From contig NZ_LXTT01000071.1 of the NCBI RefSeq assembly GCF_001683915.1, positions 1-49,104 of the forward strand: DNA of 49,104 nucleotides, given 5' to 3'. This document shows, in pieces, positions 9,466 to 17,761 of this stretch (positions are counted from its first letter, which is position 1; the number at the start of each line of letters is the position of its first letter). The notes beneath the pieces were generated by a model, which worked only from the letters and a program-made list of their open reading frames with translations, searched no databases and had not been told where the DNA came from. The translations under genes were made by a program, and so were the position numbers. The stretch comes from Allomuricauda sp. CP2A (GTDB lineage Bacteria > Bacteroidota > Bacteroidia > Flavobacteriales > Flavobacteriaceae).

Positions 9466-12400
9466 TTAAACCAATGTTGTTTTCAGTTGTCCGTTCAATA
9501 ATGCCTGAACTTCGGGCTTGCAACTTCCACATCCCAATCCGGCCCCTGTTTGGGAACATAACTGGGCAAAATCCGTGCATCCTCCCGCTATGGCATCTTT
9601 AATGTTTCCATCACCCACTTGACTACAGGAACAGACCAAACTTCCTTTGAGCGGCTCCATGGTTGATGAACCCCGCAGCAATTCCTCCCTTTTTTCAGAG
9701 AGCTCAATCTCTTCTTCTATGAGCCGTTTAAACTCTGCGAACTCATTTTTATCCCCCATTAAAATGGCCCCCTTCAGCGTATCATCCTTTACAATGCATT
9801 TTTTGTAAAACCTCTTGCTTACATCCATCAGTAAAATCTCTTCGTAGGTGGAATCGTTCTTCGGGGCATTTACCATCCCGATACTGCACAGGTCCAGATT
9901 CTCAAACTTCAAAATATTCATCAACACAGAACCGCTATAAATGCTTCCCAAATCACCGAGGATATAATTTGCGGCCACGTCGGCCTGTTGTTCCGCTGCC
10001 GAAGTGATCCCATAGAGTGCATTCTCAAACTCTGCAATTTCTCCCAATGCAAAAATGGACGGGTCGCTCGTCTTCAGATAGGCATTCACCAAAACCCCTC
10101 TTCTGGTTTCCAGCCCGGCACTTGTTGCCAAAGACATATTGGGTCTGGTTCCAATCGCATAAACAATGGCATTGCAGCGTAAGGTGCGGCCGGTCTTAAG
10201 ATTGACCATCAATGTGTATTGGGATTCCTCATCCTCAAAAATGGTACTGACCTCATTGTCAAAAAACAATTGGATTCCCCTTTCGGAAACATCCTCGGCC
10301 AATAATTTACTGGAAACAGGGTCCAACTGACGTTCCATTAATCTGGGGGCACGCTGTATGATGCTGATGTTGATATTGATTTTCTTCAGGGCTGCGGCGA
10401 GCTCTAGTCCGAGCAAACCTCCCCCCACGATTACCACATGCTGTTCACTGGGGGGAAGCTTTGTTTTTGACAGATAATTTTTAAGCCTGTCCGCATCGCC
10501 TCTTTCCCGCATGGTAAATCTACCGGGTAGATCCATTCGCACCTCATTGGGCACAAATGCCCTACTTCCCGTGGCCATTACCATCAAATCGTAATCGTGT
10601 ACCTCTCCCAAATTATCAGTAACTGTCTTTTCCTTGGGATTAATATTCTGGATACTATTATTGGGGTACAGCCTAATCTTGAGTTTTTCCAGTTCTCCCT
10701 GCTTTAATTTTTGAAGGGCCTCCCATGACAGTTCCTCGTTTACATACTCGGGAAGCAGCACACGGTTGTAAAAAGGATGTTCTTCTTTGGAAAACACATG
10801 GATCTCGTCCGTTCTGTTCTTTTCCCGATAGGTTTGGATAAAACGATACGCGGCGGCCCCTGCTCCCACAATCACTATTTTTTGTGCGGGCTTCTTGTAT
10901 TTTTCCACCTGAACGGCGCAGTACTTGAAATCGGGTTCTTTGGAAATGGGGTCCACGATATCATTGGTAAGATTGTTGGCCCTACTAAAATCATCATTCA
11001 AGATCTTGCCCCAATGCATCGGTAAAAAAACCACTCTTTCCCTAATATCATAATTGATTTTTACCTTGACCCTTACACTTCCCCGCCTGCTTTTTACCTC
11101 GGCAATATCACCTTCCTTAAGGTTTCGCAGATAGGCATCCACCTTGTTCATTTCAAGGAAAGGGGATGGAATGTGGGTCAAAAGACGCTTTACTTTTCCC
11201 GTTTTGGTTCGGGTATGCCATTGATCTCTGACCCTTCCCGTGTTGAGCACCAATGGAAAATCGGGGGTGGGCATTTCTGATGTATTGTACAGATTTCGTG
11301 GTGCATTAAAATGCACTTTTCCATTAGCGGTGAAATACTTCTGATCCTGAAAAAGGCGTGGTGTCCCCTTGTGTTCGGGTGAAGGTACAGGCCATTGAAA
11401 GCTGCCCTCTTTTTTGAGGCGCGCGTGAGACAGTCCAGAAATATCAATATTGGTTCCCTTGGTCATCAAACAGTATTCGTCATACACTTCGGAGACGTTG
11501 GTATAGTCAAAGCCACCATATCCCATTTCCTGGGCAAACCGCCACAGGATCTCTGCATCGGGCAAGGCCTCGCCGGGAGCATCAATGACTTTGGGCAAAT
11601 AACTTATCCGGCGTTCGGAATTGGTCATGGTGCCCTCTTTTTCCAACCAACCTGCCGCTGGCAACAGCAAATCGGCATATTCTGTGGTTTCTGAATTATG
11701 GGATATATCCTGAACGATGACAAAATTGGCCTTTTCAAGAGCCTTCTCAATTTTTTTGGCATTGGGCAGACTCACTATGGGGTTGGTGCAAATAATCCAA
11801 ATGGCCTTCATTTTCCCGGATTCCAGAGCATTGAACATTTCCGTTGCCGTAAGACCGGGCTCCCCTTTGATTTCCTTCCCTCCCCAAAATTGCCGAACCT
11901 CTTCTCTGTGTTTGGGATTGCCCAAATCCCGATGGGCCGCCAGCAAACTGGCCATCCCTCCTACTTCACGACCTCCCATGGCATTGGGCTGCCCTGTCAA
12001 CGAAAAAGGACCCGAACCTGGCTTTCCAATATGCCCGGTCAATAAGGAAAGGTTCAACAACGAAACGTTTTTGTCCACTCCAATGACACTTTGGTTCAGC
12101 CCCATGGTCCACATACTGATGAATCCCTTCGCATCGGCGATCATTTTGGCCGCTTTGCGTATTTCTTCAGCGGTGATCCCACATTTTTCCGCTGCTTTGC
12201 GAATGGAAAGCTCAAAAGCCTTTTGCTTGCACGCTTCAAAATTGGAGGTATGCTTTTGTATGAATGATTTATCTATTTTTTTCTTTTCAATCAACCATCT
12301 CGCCATGGCATTGAAGAGGATCACGTCTGTTCCGGGCAATATTTGCAAATGCAGGTCCGCCAATGCACAAGTCTGTGTCTTACGCGGATCCACAACAATC

Positions 12401-13008
12401 AATTTAACCTTGGGGTTTTGCTCCTTATGTTTTTCAATTCGACGGAACAGGATTGGGTGGCACCAGGCCGGATTTGCACCGGCAATCAGAAAACAGTCCG
12501 CCAATTCAATGTCAGCATAAGCAATGGGAACAGCATCGTTGCCCACTGTTTTTTTGTAGCCAACAACGGCGGAACTCATGCAAAGCCGGGAGTTTGTATC
12601 AATATTATTGGTACCCAAGAAGCCTTTGGTGAGTTTGTTTGCCAAATAATATTCTTCGGTAAGGCATTGTCCGGAAACATAGAGGCCAACACTATCCGGG
12701 CCATGACGATCTATGATACTTCTGAAAACCGCGGCGGCTCTTTTTAAGGCAATATCCCAACTGACCCTTTGCATGGGATGGTTGCGACTCCATCGCATTT
12801 CTGGGTACAATATGCGATCATTGGTATCCTGGGCTACGTAGTTCAACGTTTTACCTTTTGAACACAACATCCCCTTGTTGACAGGATAGTCCTCGTCTCC
12901 TTTTACGGACAGTACGCCTTTTACATCTTTGGTCACCGTAATACCGCAACCCACTCCACAATACGAACAAATGGTATTATGTTTTTCTTTTTCCTGCATC
13001 GTATTCAC
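9466..13008 (-). CDS. nasA: Assimilatory-type nitrate reductase fused to FAD/NADH oxidoreductase and BFD [2Fe-2S] domain
   Basis: Molybdenum enzyme of 1180 residues reducing nitrate to nitrite, with no signal peptide, so cytoplasmic. Domains in order: N-terminal [4Fe-4S] motif CSYCGVGC...LCSKG (residues about 15-50); molybdopterin oxidoreductase core to about 570; molybdopterin dinucleotide-binding domain (VLNTGRVRDQWHTRTKTG) to about 690; from about 705 a pyridine-nucleotide-disulfide oxidoreductase (KIVIVGAGAAAYRF, second nucleotide-binding HVVIVGGGLLGLE); and at about 1120-1170 a BFD-like [2Fe-2S] domain (CSCSQVGDG...GLGCGSCK). Usual NasA is about 700-900 residues, with the NADH module as a separate NasB-type subunit; here both are in one chain. 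TACGTA palindromes and an inverted repeat lie just upstream. A second in-frame ATG at 12999 is possible. Confidence 0.88.
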   Translation of the reverse strand: MNTMQEKEKHNTICSYCGVGCGITVTKDVKGVLSVKGDEDYPVNKGMLCSKGKTLNYVAQDTNDRILYPEMRWSRNHPMQRVSWDIALKRAAAVFRSIIDRHGPDSVGLYVSGQCLTEEYYLANKLTKGFLGTNNIDTNSRLCMSSAVVGYKKTVGNDAVPIAYADIELADCFLIAGANPAWCHPILFRRIEKHKEQNPKVKLIVVDPRKTQTCALADLHLQILPGTDVILFNAMARWLIEKKKIDKSFIQKHTSNFEACKQKAFELSIRKAAEKCGITAEEIRKAAKMIADAKGFISMWTMGLNQSVIGVDKNVSLLNLSLLTGHIGKPGSGPFSLTGQPNAMGGREVGGMASLLAAHRDLGNPKHREEVRQFWGGKEIKGEPGLTATEMFNALESGKMKAIWIICTNPIVSLPNAKKIEKALEKANFVIVQDISHNSETTEYADLLLPAAGWLEKEGTMTNSERRISYLPKVIDAPGEALPDAEILWRFAQEMGYGGFDYTNVSEVYDEYCLMTKGTNIDISGLSHARLKKEGSFQWPVPSPEHKGTPRLFQDQKYFTANGKVHFNAPRNLYNTSEMPTPDFPLVLNTGRVRDQWHTRTKTGKVKRLLTHIPSPFLEMNKVDAYLRNLKEGDIAEVKSRRGSVRVKVKINYDIRERVVFLPMHWGKILNDDFSRANNLTNDIVDPISKEPDFKYCAVQVEKYKKPAQKIVIVGAGAAAYRFIQTYREKNRTDEIHVFSKEEHPFYNRVLLPEYVNEELSWEALQKLKQGELEKLKIRLYPNNSIQNINPKEKTVTDNLGEVHDYDLMVMATGSRAFVPNEVRMDLPGRFTMRERGDADRLKNYLSKTKLPPSEQHVVIVGGGLLGLELAAALKKININISIIQRAPRLMERQLDPVSSKLLAEDVSERGIQLFFDNEVSTIFEDEESQYTLMVNLKTGRTLRCNAIVYAIGTRPNMSLATSAGLETRRGVLVNAYLKTSDPSIFALGEIAEFENALYGITSAAEQQADVAANYILGDLGSIYSGSVLMNILKFENLDLCSIGMVNAPKNDSTYEEILLMDVSKRFYKKCIVKDDTLKGAILMGDKNEFAEFKRLIEEEIELSEKREELLRGSSTMEPLKGSLVCSCSQVGDGNIKDAIAGGCTDFAQLCSQTGAGLGCGSCKPEVQALLNGQLKTTLV

Positions 13009-13015
13009 ACCGTAT

Positions 13016-13031
13016 TTTTCGATGTCGAAAA
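13016..13031. promoter_or_regulatory. Perfect inverted repeat ahead of nasA
   Basis: TTTTCGA-TG-TCGAAAA, two perfect 7-bp arms with a 2-bp spacer, ends 8 bp upstream of the nasA ATG. It overlaps a weak -7-like box on the minus strand (TAATTTTC, 13027-13034, one mismatch to TAnnTTTG). It could be a repressor operator or a short 5'-UTR hairpin. The dyad itself is directly visible; its function is inferred. Confidence 0.45.
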
Positions 13032-13040
13032 TTATAAATT

Positions 13041-13056
13041 TACGTACAAATACGTA
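13041..13056. promoter_or_regulatory. Two TACGTA palindromes upstream of nasA
   Basis: TACGTACAAATACGTA: two copies of the 6-bp palindrome spaced exactly 10 bp (one helical turn) start to start, 33-48 bp upstream of the nasA ATG. The same hexamer recurs in the narK and nirB promoters. It is a candidate site for the NarL-type regulator encoded immediately upstream. Spacing differs from the 32-33 bp at narK and nirB. Confidence 0.5.
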
Positions 13057-13132
13057 GTAAGAATATGCTAAAAGTGATGCTCTAAATCGAGAGAATGATA
13101 AAAATTGTAGTAAAAGGTTGAAAAATTGAAAC

Positions 13133-13819
13133 CTACACTAAATTGTACTTGTTGGCTTTTTTGGAAAGATCCATTAGGTTTTTCACCTCCATTTTCTTCA
13201 TTAAATTAAAGCGATGCGTCTCGATGGTGCGTTTACTGTTCTGCAATTTTTCTGAAATCTCCTTGTTGGTATACCCTGCCAAGACCAATTCCAATACCTG
13301 AAGTTCCTTATTGGTCAGGTCAAAAGGATTGCCCTTGCTTTCTTTGGATGGTGAGGAGCTTGGCTTTTTATCGGAACTGAACAGATTGTTCACAAGTACA
13401 TTTGAGATATCCCCACTAAAGTACTTCCCGCCTTCTTGAACCATATGGATTGCCTTTACAAACTCAGTTTTACCAGTATCTTTCAGAAGATAGCCATTGG
13501 CCCCGGCCTTTACCGATTTAAGAATGTATTCTTCCGAATCGTGCATGGAAAGAATTATGGATTTGGTCTTGGATTTCCCTTTGGCATTTAGGCGCTCCAC
13601 GGTTTCAATACCGCCCAATTCCGGCATTCGAATATCAATGATCAGAATATCTGGGGATTTTTCATCCACCATTTTAAGCGCGTCCAAGCCATTGGAAACC
13701 TCGCCTATTACATCCAAACCTGGTTCTTCCTCCAATAGTGCACGTATACCATCCCTAACCAAAGAGTGGTCATCGGCCAAAACTATGGTAATGGTCTGTT
13801 GGTGTTCCGAATCTTGCAT
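13133..13819 (-). CDS. NarL/FixJ-type response regulator
   Basis: Transcriptional response regulator of 228 residues. The receiver domain has the acidic pair in VLADDHSLVRDG, the phospho-acceptor Asp in DILIIDIRMPELGG (near residue 60), the switch Ser in IILSMHDS and the conserved Lys in GANGYLLKDTGK. After a Ser-rich linker, the LuxR/NarL HTH is at about 165-225 (LTNKELQVLELVLAGYTNKE, then ISEKLQNSKRTIETHRFNLM). It lies between the porin and nasA genes in the nitrate cluster. The only histidine kinase in the window is the P-box kinase at 21443-23317, which is its likely partner although not adjacent. I infer that it binds the TACGTA palindromes. Confidence 0.88.
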   Translation of the reverse strand: MQDSEHQQTITIVLADDHSLVRDGIRALLEEEPGLDVIGEVSNGLDALKMVDEKSPDILIIDIRMPELGGIETVERLNAKGKSKTKSIILSMHDSEEYILKSVKAGANGYLLKDTGKTEFVKAIHMVQEGGKYFSGDISNVLVNNLFSSDKKPSSSPSKESKGNPFDLTNKELQVLELVLAGYTNKEISEKLQNSKRTIETHRFNLMKKMEVKNLMDLSKKANKYNLV

Positions 13820-13860
13820 TTCACAAAAATAGTCGAATTATTGAAATACTTTGAACATAG

Positions 13861-13892
13861 AAAAGGCCGCCCCATTTAAAATGGAACAGCCT
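13861..13892 (-). terminator. Rho-independent terminator after the porin gene
   Basis: On the minus strand an AGGC...GCCT stem enclosing a CCATTT/AAATGG inner stem is followed by TTTTCT. It begins about 24 bp after the porin stop codon and separates the narK-porin transcript from the response-regulator gene. Confidence 0.65.
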
Positions 13893-13915
13893 ATAAAACC
13901 AACTAACTCTAAATT

Positions 13916-15205
13916 TTACTTATCCGTTGTAAACAACTTGGGTTTTAGGATCAACATGGCCCACGCCCAATTTTGTGTGCTGGCCGCGTCTGACTCGGTG
14001 ATGCCCTTAAGCTCGTACATACCGTCTGCTGGAAATAAGTGCGAGTATCCCAGTTTTAGGGCATATCCATTGAATTTTTGGGTAAACACCAAATCCACCT
14101 CGGTACCCAATGCGTTTTCTCCGCTGGGCAGGTCTTGTTCTCCCTTGAAATTCAACATCTTGGCCAATAGACCTGATTTCTCACCCAATTTGAAATTGGC
14201 ACTGGCGTGAATATCAAATATTCCAACAGAGTTGGCATGATTGCCCACATAGAAATAATCCATAAGGCCGTTGAACTTGTGGTTGGTGCCATATAGTGGA
14301 AAAAAGGCGGCAGTTTCCCCGGTTGTCTGTCCATCATTTCCACTAATGATTTCAATTCCTGCACCAAGACCTACTGTGCTTGACGCCTTATAGCTGAGGT
14401 CGAGTCCCAACAAATAAGCTCCTTTGACGTCCAACTCGCCTTGTCTTTCCCCTGTTTGAAAAAAAGCGTTGGCCGCCAACCCAAAACTTCCTTTTTTATA
14501 GGTAAGATGTGCTCCAATGGTCTGCAAATTGCTTACGCCATCCGCGCTATCGTTCTCATCAAAATTTTGAAAGCCATTGTTGAGCAATACCAAGCTTGCC
14601 GCAAAGCTTTCCCACTTTTGTTTGAGGTACAGCATCTGCATGGTCTTATAACTGAAAAATCCCATGGTGTTATAGGTATTTCCAATGGATTGGAAACCAC
14701 TTGGATTGTCATAATCTTGATTGAAGGCAAGGGCAAAATCCAACATAAAATCATTTTTGGAATACCTTATCAAGGCGGCATCATGGTTTCGGGCCTGTTG
14801 TGTCCAATCCACTTCACCCAAGATTCGCTGATCATCATAAGAAAGTACCTGCCTACCTAATTTTGTGGACCACCCAGAACCCAGTTGGATTTGGGCCCAT
14901 GCTTCAAAAATGGCAAAGGAATTGTTCTCATCATCCGGTCGTAGTTGACGGTTTTCGCCCCACACCAAAACATCTTGGAGGCTCACATAAAAGGCATACT
15001 TTTCCGTTTGGTATGCTGTATTTAAACGAACCCGCGTAGCGGTTGCAAAACCAGGGTCGGACGCTTTGGGAATCAATCCTCCAAAACCATTTCTATATTC
15101 TGTTCTAGGTCGAAACTGCCCATCCACAACAAACTGGGCAAAGGAAAAATGCATTCCCAAAAGGCATAGGCAAACAAGGGATCCTTTTGTATTGATATAC
15201 TTCAT
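13916..15205 (-). CDS. Alginate-export-type outer-membrane porin
   Basis: Outer-membrane beta-barrel of 429 residues with a signal peptide (SLVCLCLLGMHFSFAQ). The sequence RPRTEYRNGF, followed by alternating aromatic strands such as KYAFYVSLQDVLVWGE and TKLGRQVLSYDDQRILGEVD, matches the alginate-export (AlgE-like) porin family. These proteins are widespread in Bacteroidota and are not restricted to alginate. It lies 50 bp downstream of narK in the same direction and is probably co-transcribed, so a role in passing nitrate or nitrite across the outer membrane is plausible. This role is inferred from context alone. Confidence 0.8.
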   Translation of the reverse strand: MKYINTKGSLVCLCLLGMHFSFAQFVVDGQFRPRTEYRNGFGGLIPKASDPGFATATRVRLNTAYQTEKYAFYVSLQDVLVWGENRQLRPDDENNSFAIFEAWAQIQLGSGWSTKLGRQVLSYDDQRILGEVDWTQQARNHDAALIRYSKNDFMLDFALAFNQDYDNPSGFQSIGNTYNTMGFFSYKTMQMLYLKQKWESFAASLVLLNNGFQNFDENDSADGVSNLQTIGAHLTYKKGSFGLAANAFFQTGERQGELDVKGAYLLGLDLSYKASSTVGLGAGIEIISGNDGQTTGETAAFFPLYGTNHKFNGLMDYFYVGNHANSVGIFDIHASANFKLGEKSGLLAKMLNFKGEQDLPSGENALGTEVDLVFTQKFNGYALKLGYSHLFPADGMYELKGITESDAASTQNWAWAMLILKPKLFTTDK

Positions 15206-15255
15206 AACGCTTACTTTTTGGTTGAATTAATTAGGGAACTGTATCAGAAGAAACA

Positions 15256-16656
15256 CTAGCCTTCCACGGTGGACATGGCCATTTTGCCCTCCATTTCCTG
15301 AAGCACAGCTTCTTCATCGGCGGTAGAGAACCTAATGGCAAAAGCACTTATGGCCGCTACGACCACAAAAACTCCAATAATAAAATATCCGCTCGACACT
15401 GCATCGGAGGCCGCGGCAGCTTGCGCGGCCTTTACCGCTTCCTCGCCCAAGGATGCATTGGCCTTTATTGCACTACTTTCTGCAACAGCCGATTTTGACT
15501 TTAAGAAAAGTGCTGCCAAAAATGCCCCAACATTACCTCCTGCCCCAACAATTCCAGAGATGGAACCAATAGCTTTTTTATTGATAAAGGGAACTACGGA
15601 AAATGTTGCGCCTTCCGCCATTTGTACCGTAAGACTGAATGCGACCAAGAAAATGATTCCCACCGCAAGACTGGTGGTCAATGAGAACACGGAAAGCATG
15701 ATGCCTTCGGCCATCAAGATAAAAGTAAGAAACAAAACCCGTCCTCGAAGTCCTTTCAACTTTCCGAATCGGTCCCCAAAGAAGCCTCCCAAAGTACGCG
15801 CAAAAATATTCATCAAGGCAAAGGACAACACTATATTTCCCGCTGTAATTCTGTCCAATCCGAAAGTATTTTGCAAGTAATCGTCCATGGTGCCATACAC
15901 GGTAAGTTCCATACCAAAACACGCGGCATATACCAAGAACAAAATCCAAACCCGATAATCTTTTAGAGTGCTTGCAAAGGAAATTTTATCTTTTTTCAAG
16001 ACCGGCATATTCCCCGTTTTCCGTAATGCAGTAAAATTTCCTTCCGGGGTATCTTGGGTAAAGAAGTAATAGACAAGCCCCATGGAAAAACAAACCATCC
16101 CGGCAATGACCATGGAATAGCGCCATGCCATTTCATCGGCTACGCCAAAGCTCACAACCGCGGCTGCAATCAATGGCATACCTAATCTGTTGGCACCACC
16201 ACCAAGGTTTCCCCATCCTGCAGATGTGGCATTGGCCGTACCTACAATATTGGGGGCAAACATTATGGACGTATGGAATTGGGTAATAACAAAGGAAGCC
16301 CCTATAAATCCAATAAAAAACCTACAGAGCAAAAACTGCAAAGGGGTTTGCACCAAACCTATCAGCACCACAGGTATGGCACCAATAATCAACAACCATG
16401 TGTAACACAGTCTGGGGCCGTACTTATCGCAAAGCTTACCAATGAGCAATCGGGCAAAAACCGTACCCGTAACAGCTAGAATAATCGAATTCCATTTTTG
16501 CGATGGGGTCAACCCTAAATCCCTTACTACATCGGGCATAAAGGGAACGATACCAAACCATGCAAAAAAACAAATGAAGAAGGCAATGGAGGATATCCAG
16601 AACGTTCTAATGGGAATACTTTTTAAATTCAATAGATTTAATCGTGTGGCTTTCAT
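15256..16656 (-). CDS. narK: Nitrate/nitrite MFS transporter
   Basis: Inner-membrane transporter of 466 residues, about 12 helices. It has the NarK/NasA hallmarks: an early FFICFFAWFGIVPFMP segment, the Arg-bearing helix in the RLLIGKLCDKYGPRL loop, a Gly-rich nitrate-signature helix NATSAGWGNLGGGANRLGMP and a second one ISGIVGAGGNVGAFLAALF. The second half carries an Ala-rich insertion (KAAQAAAASDA) before the last helix. It is the first gene of the narK-porin unit. Its promoter region has a -7 box (16684-16691), two TACGTA palindromes and an FNR-type box. Confidence 0.92.
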   Translation of the reverse strand: MKATRLNLLNLKSIPIRTFWISSIAFFICFFAWFGIVPFMPDVVRDLGLTPSQKWNSIILAVTGTVFARLLIGKLCDKYGPRLCYTWLLIIGAIPVVLIGLVQTPLQFLLCRFFIGFIGASFVITQFHTSIMFAPNIVGTANATSAGWGNLGGGANRLGMPLIAAAVVSFGVADEMAWRYSMVIAGMVCFSMGLVYYFFTQDTPEGNFTALRKTGNMPVLKKDKISFASTLKDYRVWILFLVYAACFGMELTVYGTMDDYLQNTFGLDRITAGNIVLSFALMNIFARTLGGFFGDRFGKLKGLRGRVLFLTFILMAEGIMLSVFSLTTSLAVGIIFLVAFSLTVQMAEGATFSVVPFINKKAIGSISGIVGAGGNVGAFLAALFLKSKSAVAESSAIKANASLGEEAVKAAQAAAASDAVSSGYFIIGVFVVVAAISAFAIRFSTADEEAVLQEMEGKMAMSTVEG

Positions 16657-16658
16657 AA

Positions 16659-16737
16659 TACGTATATTAGTAGATTAGATATTCAAATCTAAGTATTTAT
16701 ACGTATTTTAATGGTCAAGATGTCAAATAACTACGTA
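16659..16737 (-). promoter_or_regulatory. narK promoter with TACGTA palindromes
   Basis: The minus-strand -7 box TAGATTTG lies at 16684-16691. TACGTA copies lie at 16700-16705 and 16732-16737, centred 11.5 and 43.5 bp upstream of the TA of the box; a third lies at 16659-16664, within the 5' UTR next to the ATG. The nirB promoter shows nearly the same geometry (11.5 and 44.5 bp), which argues for one shared DNA-binding protein. Confidence 0.6.
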
Positions 16738-16756
16738 TTTTTATAAAATGTTATAA

Positions 16757-16770
16757 ATGATGTCGATCAT
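16757..16770. promoter_or_regulatory. FNR-type box ATGAT-N4-ATCAT (narK side)
   Basis: ATGATGTCGATCAT is a dyad with 5-bp arms and a 4-bp spacer. It differs from the classical FNR/Dnr box TTGAT-N4-ATCAA by one base in each arm. It lies in the 206-bp space between cobA and narK, roughly 85 bp upstream of the inferred narK start site. An identical pair of arms occurs ahead of the nos operon at 24234-24247. Confidence 0.5.
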
Positions 16771-16862
16771 ATTATGTCATCCGAAAATTGAACGTAGGTT
16801 TTTTAACAATCTGGGAATTAAAACTTCCTGCTTGGGAAGTCCTATTATATTAAGGTATACGT

Positions 16863-17639
16863 TTAGAGCTCCATTCCAACAACCCTTTGGATGGCATCTT
16901 CAAAAAATAATGGGTGGTCGGCAACCACATCACCTATAACAATGATTCCCGGACACGATAAATCTATTTCATCCAACATGCGGACAGCATCCTTTAATGT
17001 GCCCGTAACACAATTCTCATTGGACAACGTTCCGTTCTGAATGATGGCTAGTGGCGTATAACTTTTTCTATATTTCCCTATTTCTCTAGCTATTTCAACC
17101 AATTTACGGACACCCATCAAAACAACCAGTGTTGCCGAAGATTGTGCCGCAAATTGAAAATCCTTGGAGAGACCACCCTCTTTTGTGGTGGCGGTCACCA
17201 CCCAAAAACTGCTGCTCACTCCTCTTTTGGTAATAGATATTCCCTGGCTTGCAGGTACGGCAATAGCACTTGATATGCCCGGAACCACCTCAACAGGAAT
17301 CCCAAAAGACTCAATATATTCCACTTCCTCCGACCCCCTACCAAACACAAATGGGTCCCCTCCTTTCAATCGCACTACATGACCGTATATAAATGCATTC
17401 TCCACAATCAAGGTGTTAATTTTATCTTGGGAAAAGCTATGCTTCCCGCATCGTTTCCCTACGTATATTTTTGGAGTTTGTTCAGGGGCTTCATCCAACA
17501 GAGCAGTATCCGTCAGCGCATCGTACAACACCACATCAGCCTGTTGCAAAACTTTTAAACCTCTAACAGAAATAAGGTCTGCCGAACCTGGCCCAGCACC
17601 TACCAACGTTACTTTTGCTTCTTTTGAGTATTGCTTCAT
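16863..17639 (-). CDS. cobA: Uroporphyrinogen-III C-methyltransferase
   Basis: SAM-dependent methyltransferase of 258 residues that converts uroporphyrinogen III to precorrin-2, the first step to sirohaem. Family motifs: VTLVGAGPGSADLISVRG (N-terminal P-loop-like), ADVVLYDALTD, RLKGGDPFVFGRGSEE (SAM-binding), VEVVPGISSAIAVPASQGI and TRRGVSSSF-like ITKRGVSSSFWVVT. The length is that of single-domain SUMT, without the CysG dehydrogenase/chelatase part. It is divergent from nirB, whose product needs sirohaem, and shares its 122-bp intergenic region with TACGTA palindromes. Confidence 0.92.
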   Translation of the reverse strand: MKQYSKEAKVTLVGAGPGSADLISVRGLKVLQQADVVLYDALTDTALLDEAPEQTPKIYVGKRCGKHSFSQDKINTLIVENAFIYGHVVRLKGGDPFVFGRGSEEVEYIESFGIPVEVVPGISSAIAVPASQGISITKRGVSSSFWVVTATTKEGGLSKDFQFAAQSSATLVVLMGVRKLVEIAREIGKYRKSYTPLAIIQNGTLSNENCVTGTLKDAVRMLDEIDLSCPGIIVIGDVVADHPLFFEDAIQRVVGMEL

Positions 17640-17681
17640 TATAAATATATGTTTTGAATTTTATGAATCTCGCAACAAGAA

Positions 17682-17736
17682 TACGTATTTATTTTCAAAA
17701 AAACACTAAATATATACGTAATTATACTTAGTTTTG
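17682..17736 (+). promoter_or_regulatory. nirB promoter with paired TACGTA palindromes
   Basis: A -7 box TAGTTTTG lies at 17729-17736, 25 bp upstream of the nirB ATG. TACGTA copies at 17682-17687 and 17715-17720 are centred 44.5 and 11.5 bp upstream of that box. A looser dyad TTTTGA-N8-TCAAAA (17732-17751) overlaps the box. The region also serves the divergent cobA gene, for which I found no good -7 box. Confidence 0.6.
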
Positions 17737-17761
17737 ATTCGTGTTTCAAAATCATGTGGAT

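Noticed and set aside
11717..12520. Long plus-strand frame of 267 codons
   Set aside because: It lies antisense inside the nasA molybdopterin domain, whose motifs are clear on the minus strand. The plus-strand translation has no recognisable domain and comes from codon bias.
17460..17465. TACGTA inside cobA
   Set aside because: Several copies occur inside genes (also in nirB, nosZ, nosD and the TPR gene), as expected by chance for a hexamer. Only the intergenic pairs with promoter geometry were counted as candidate sites.
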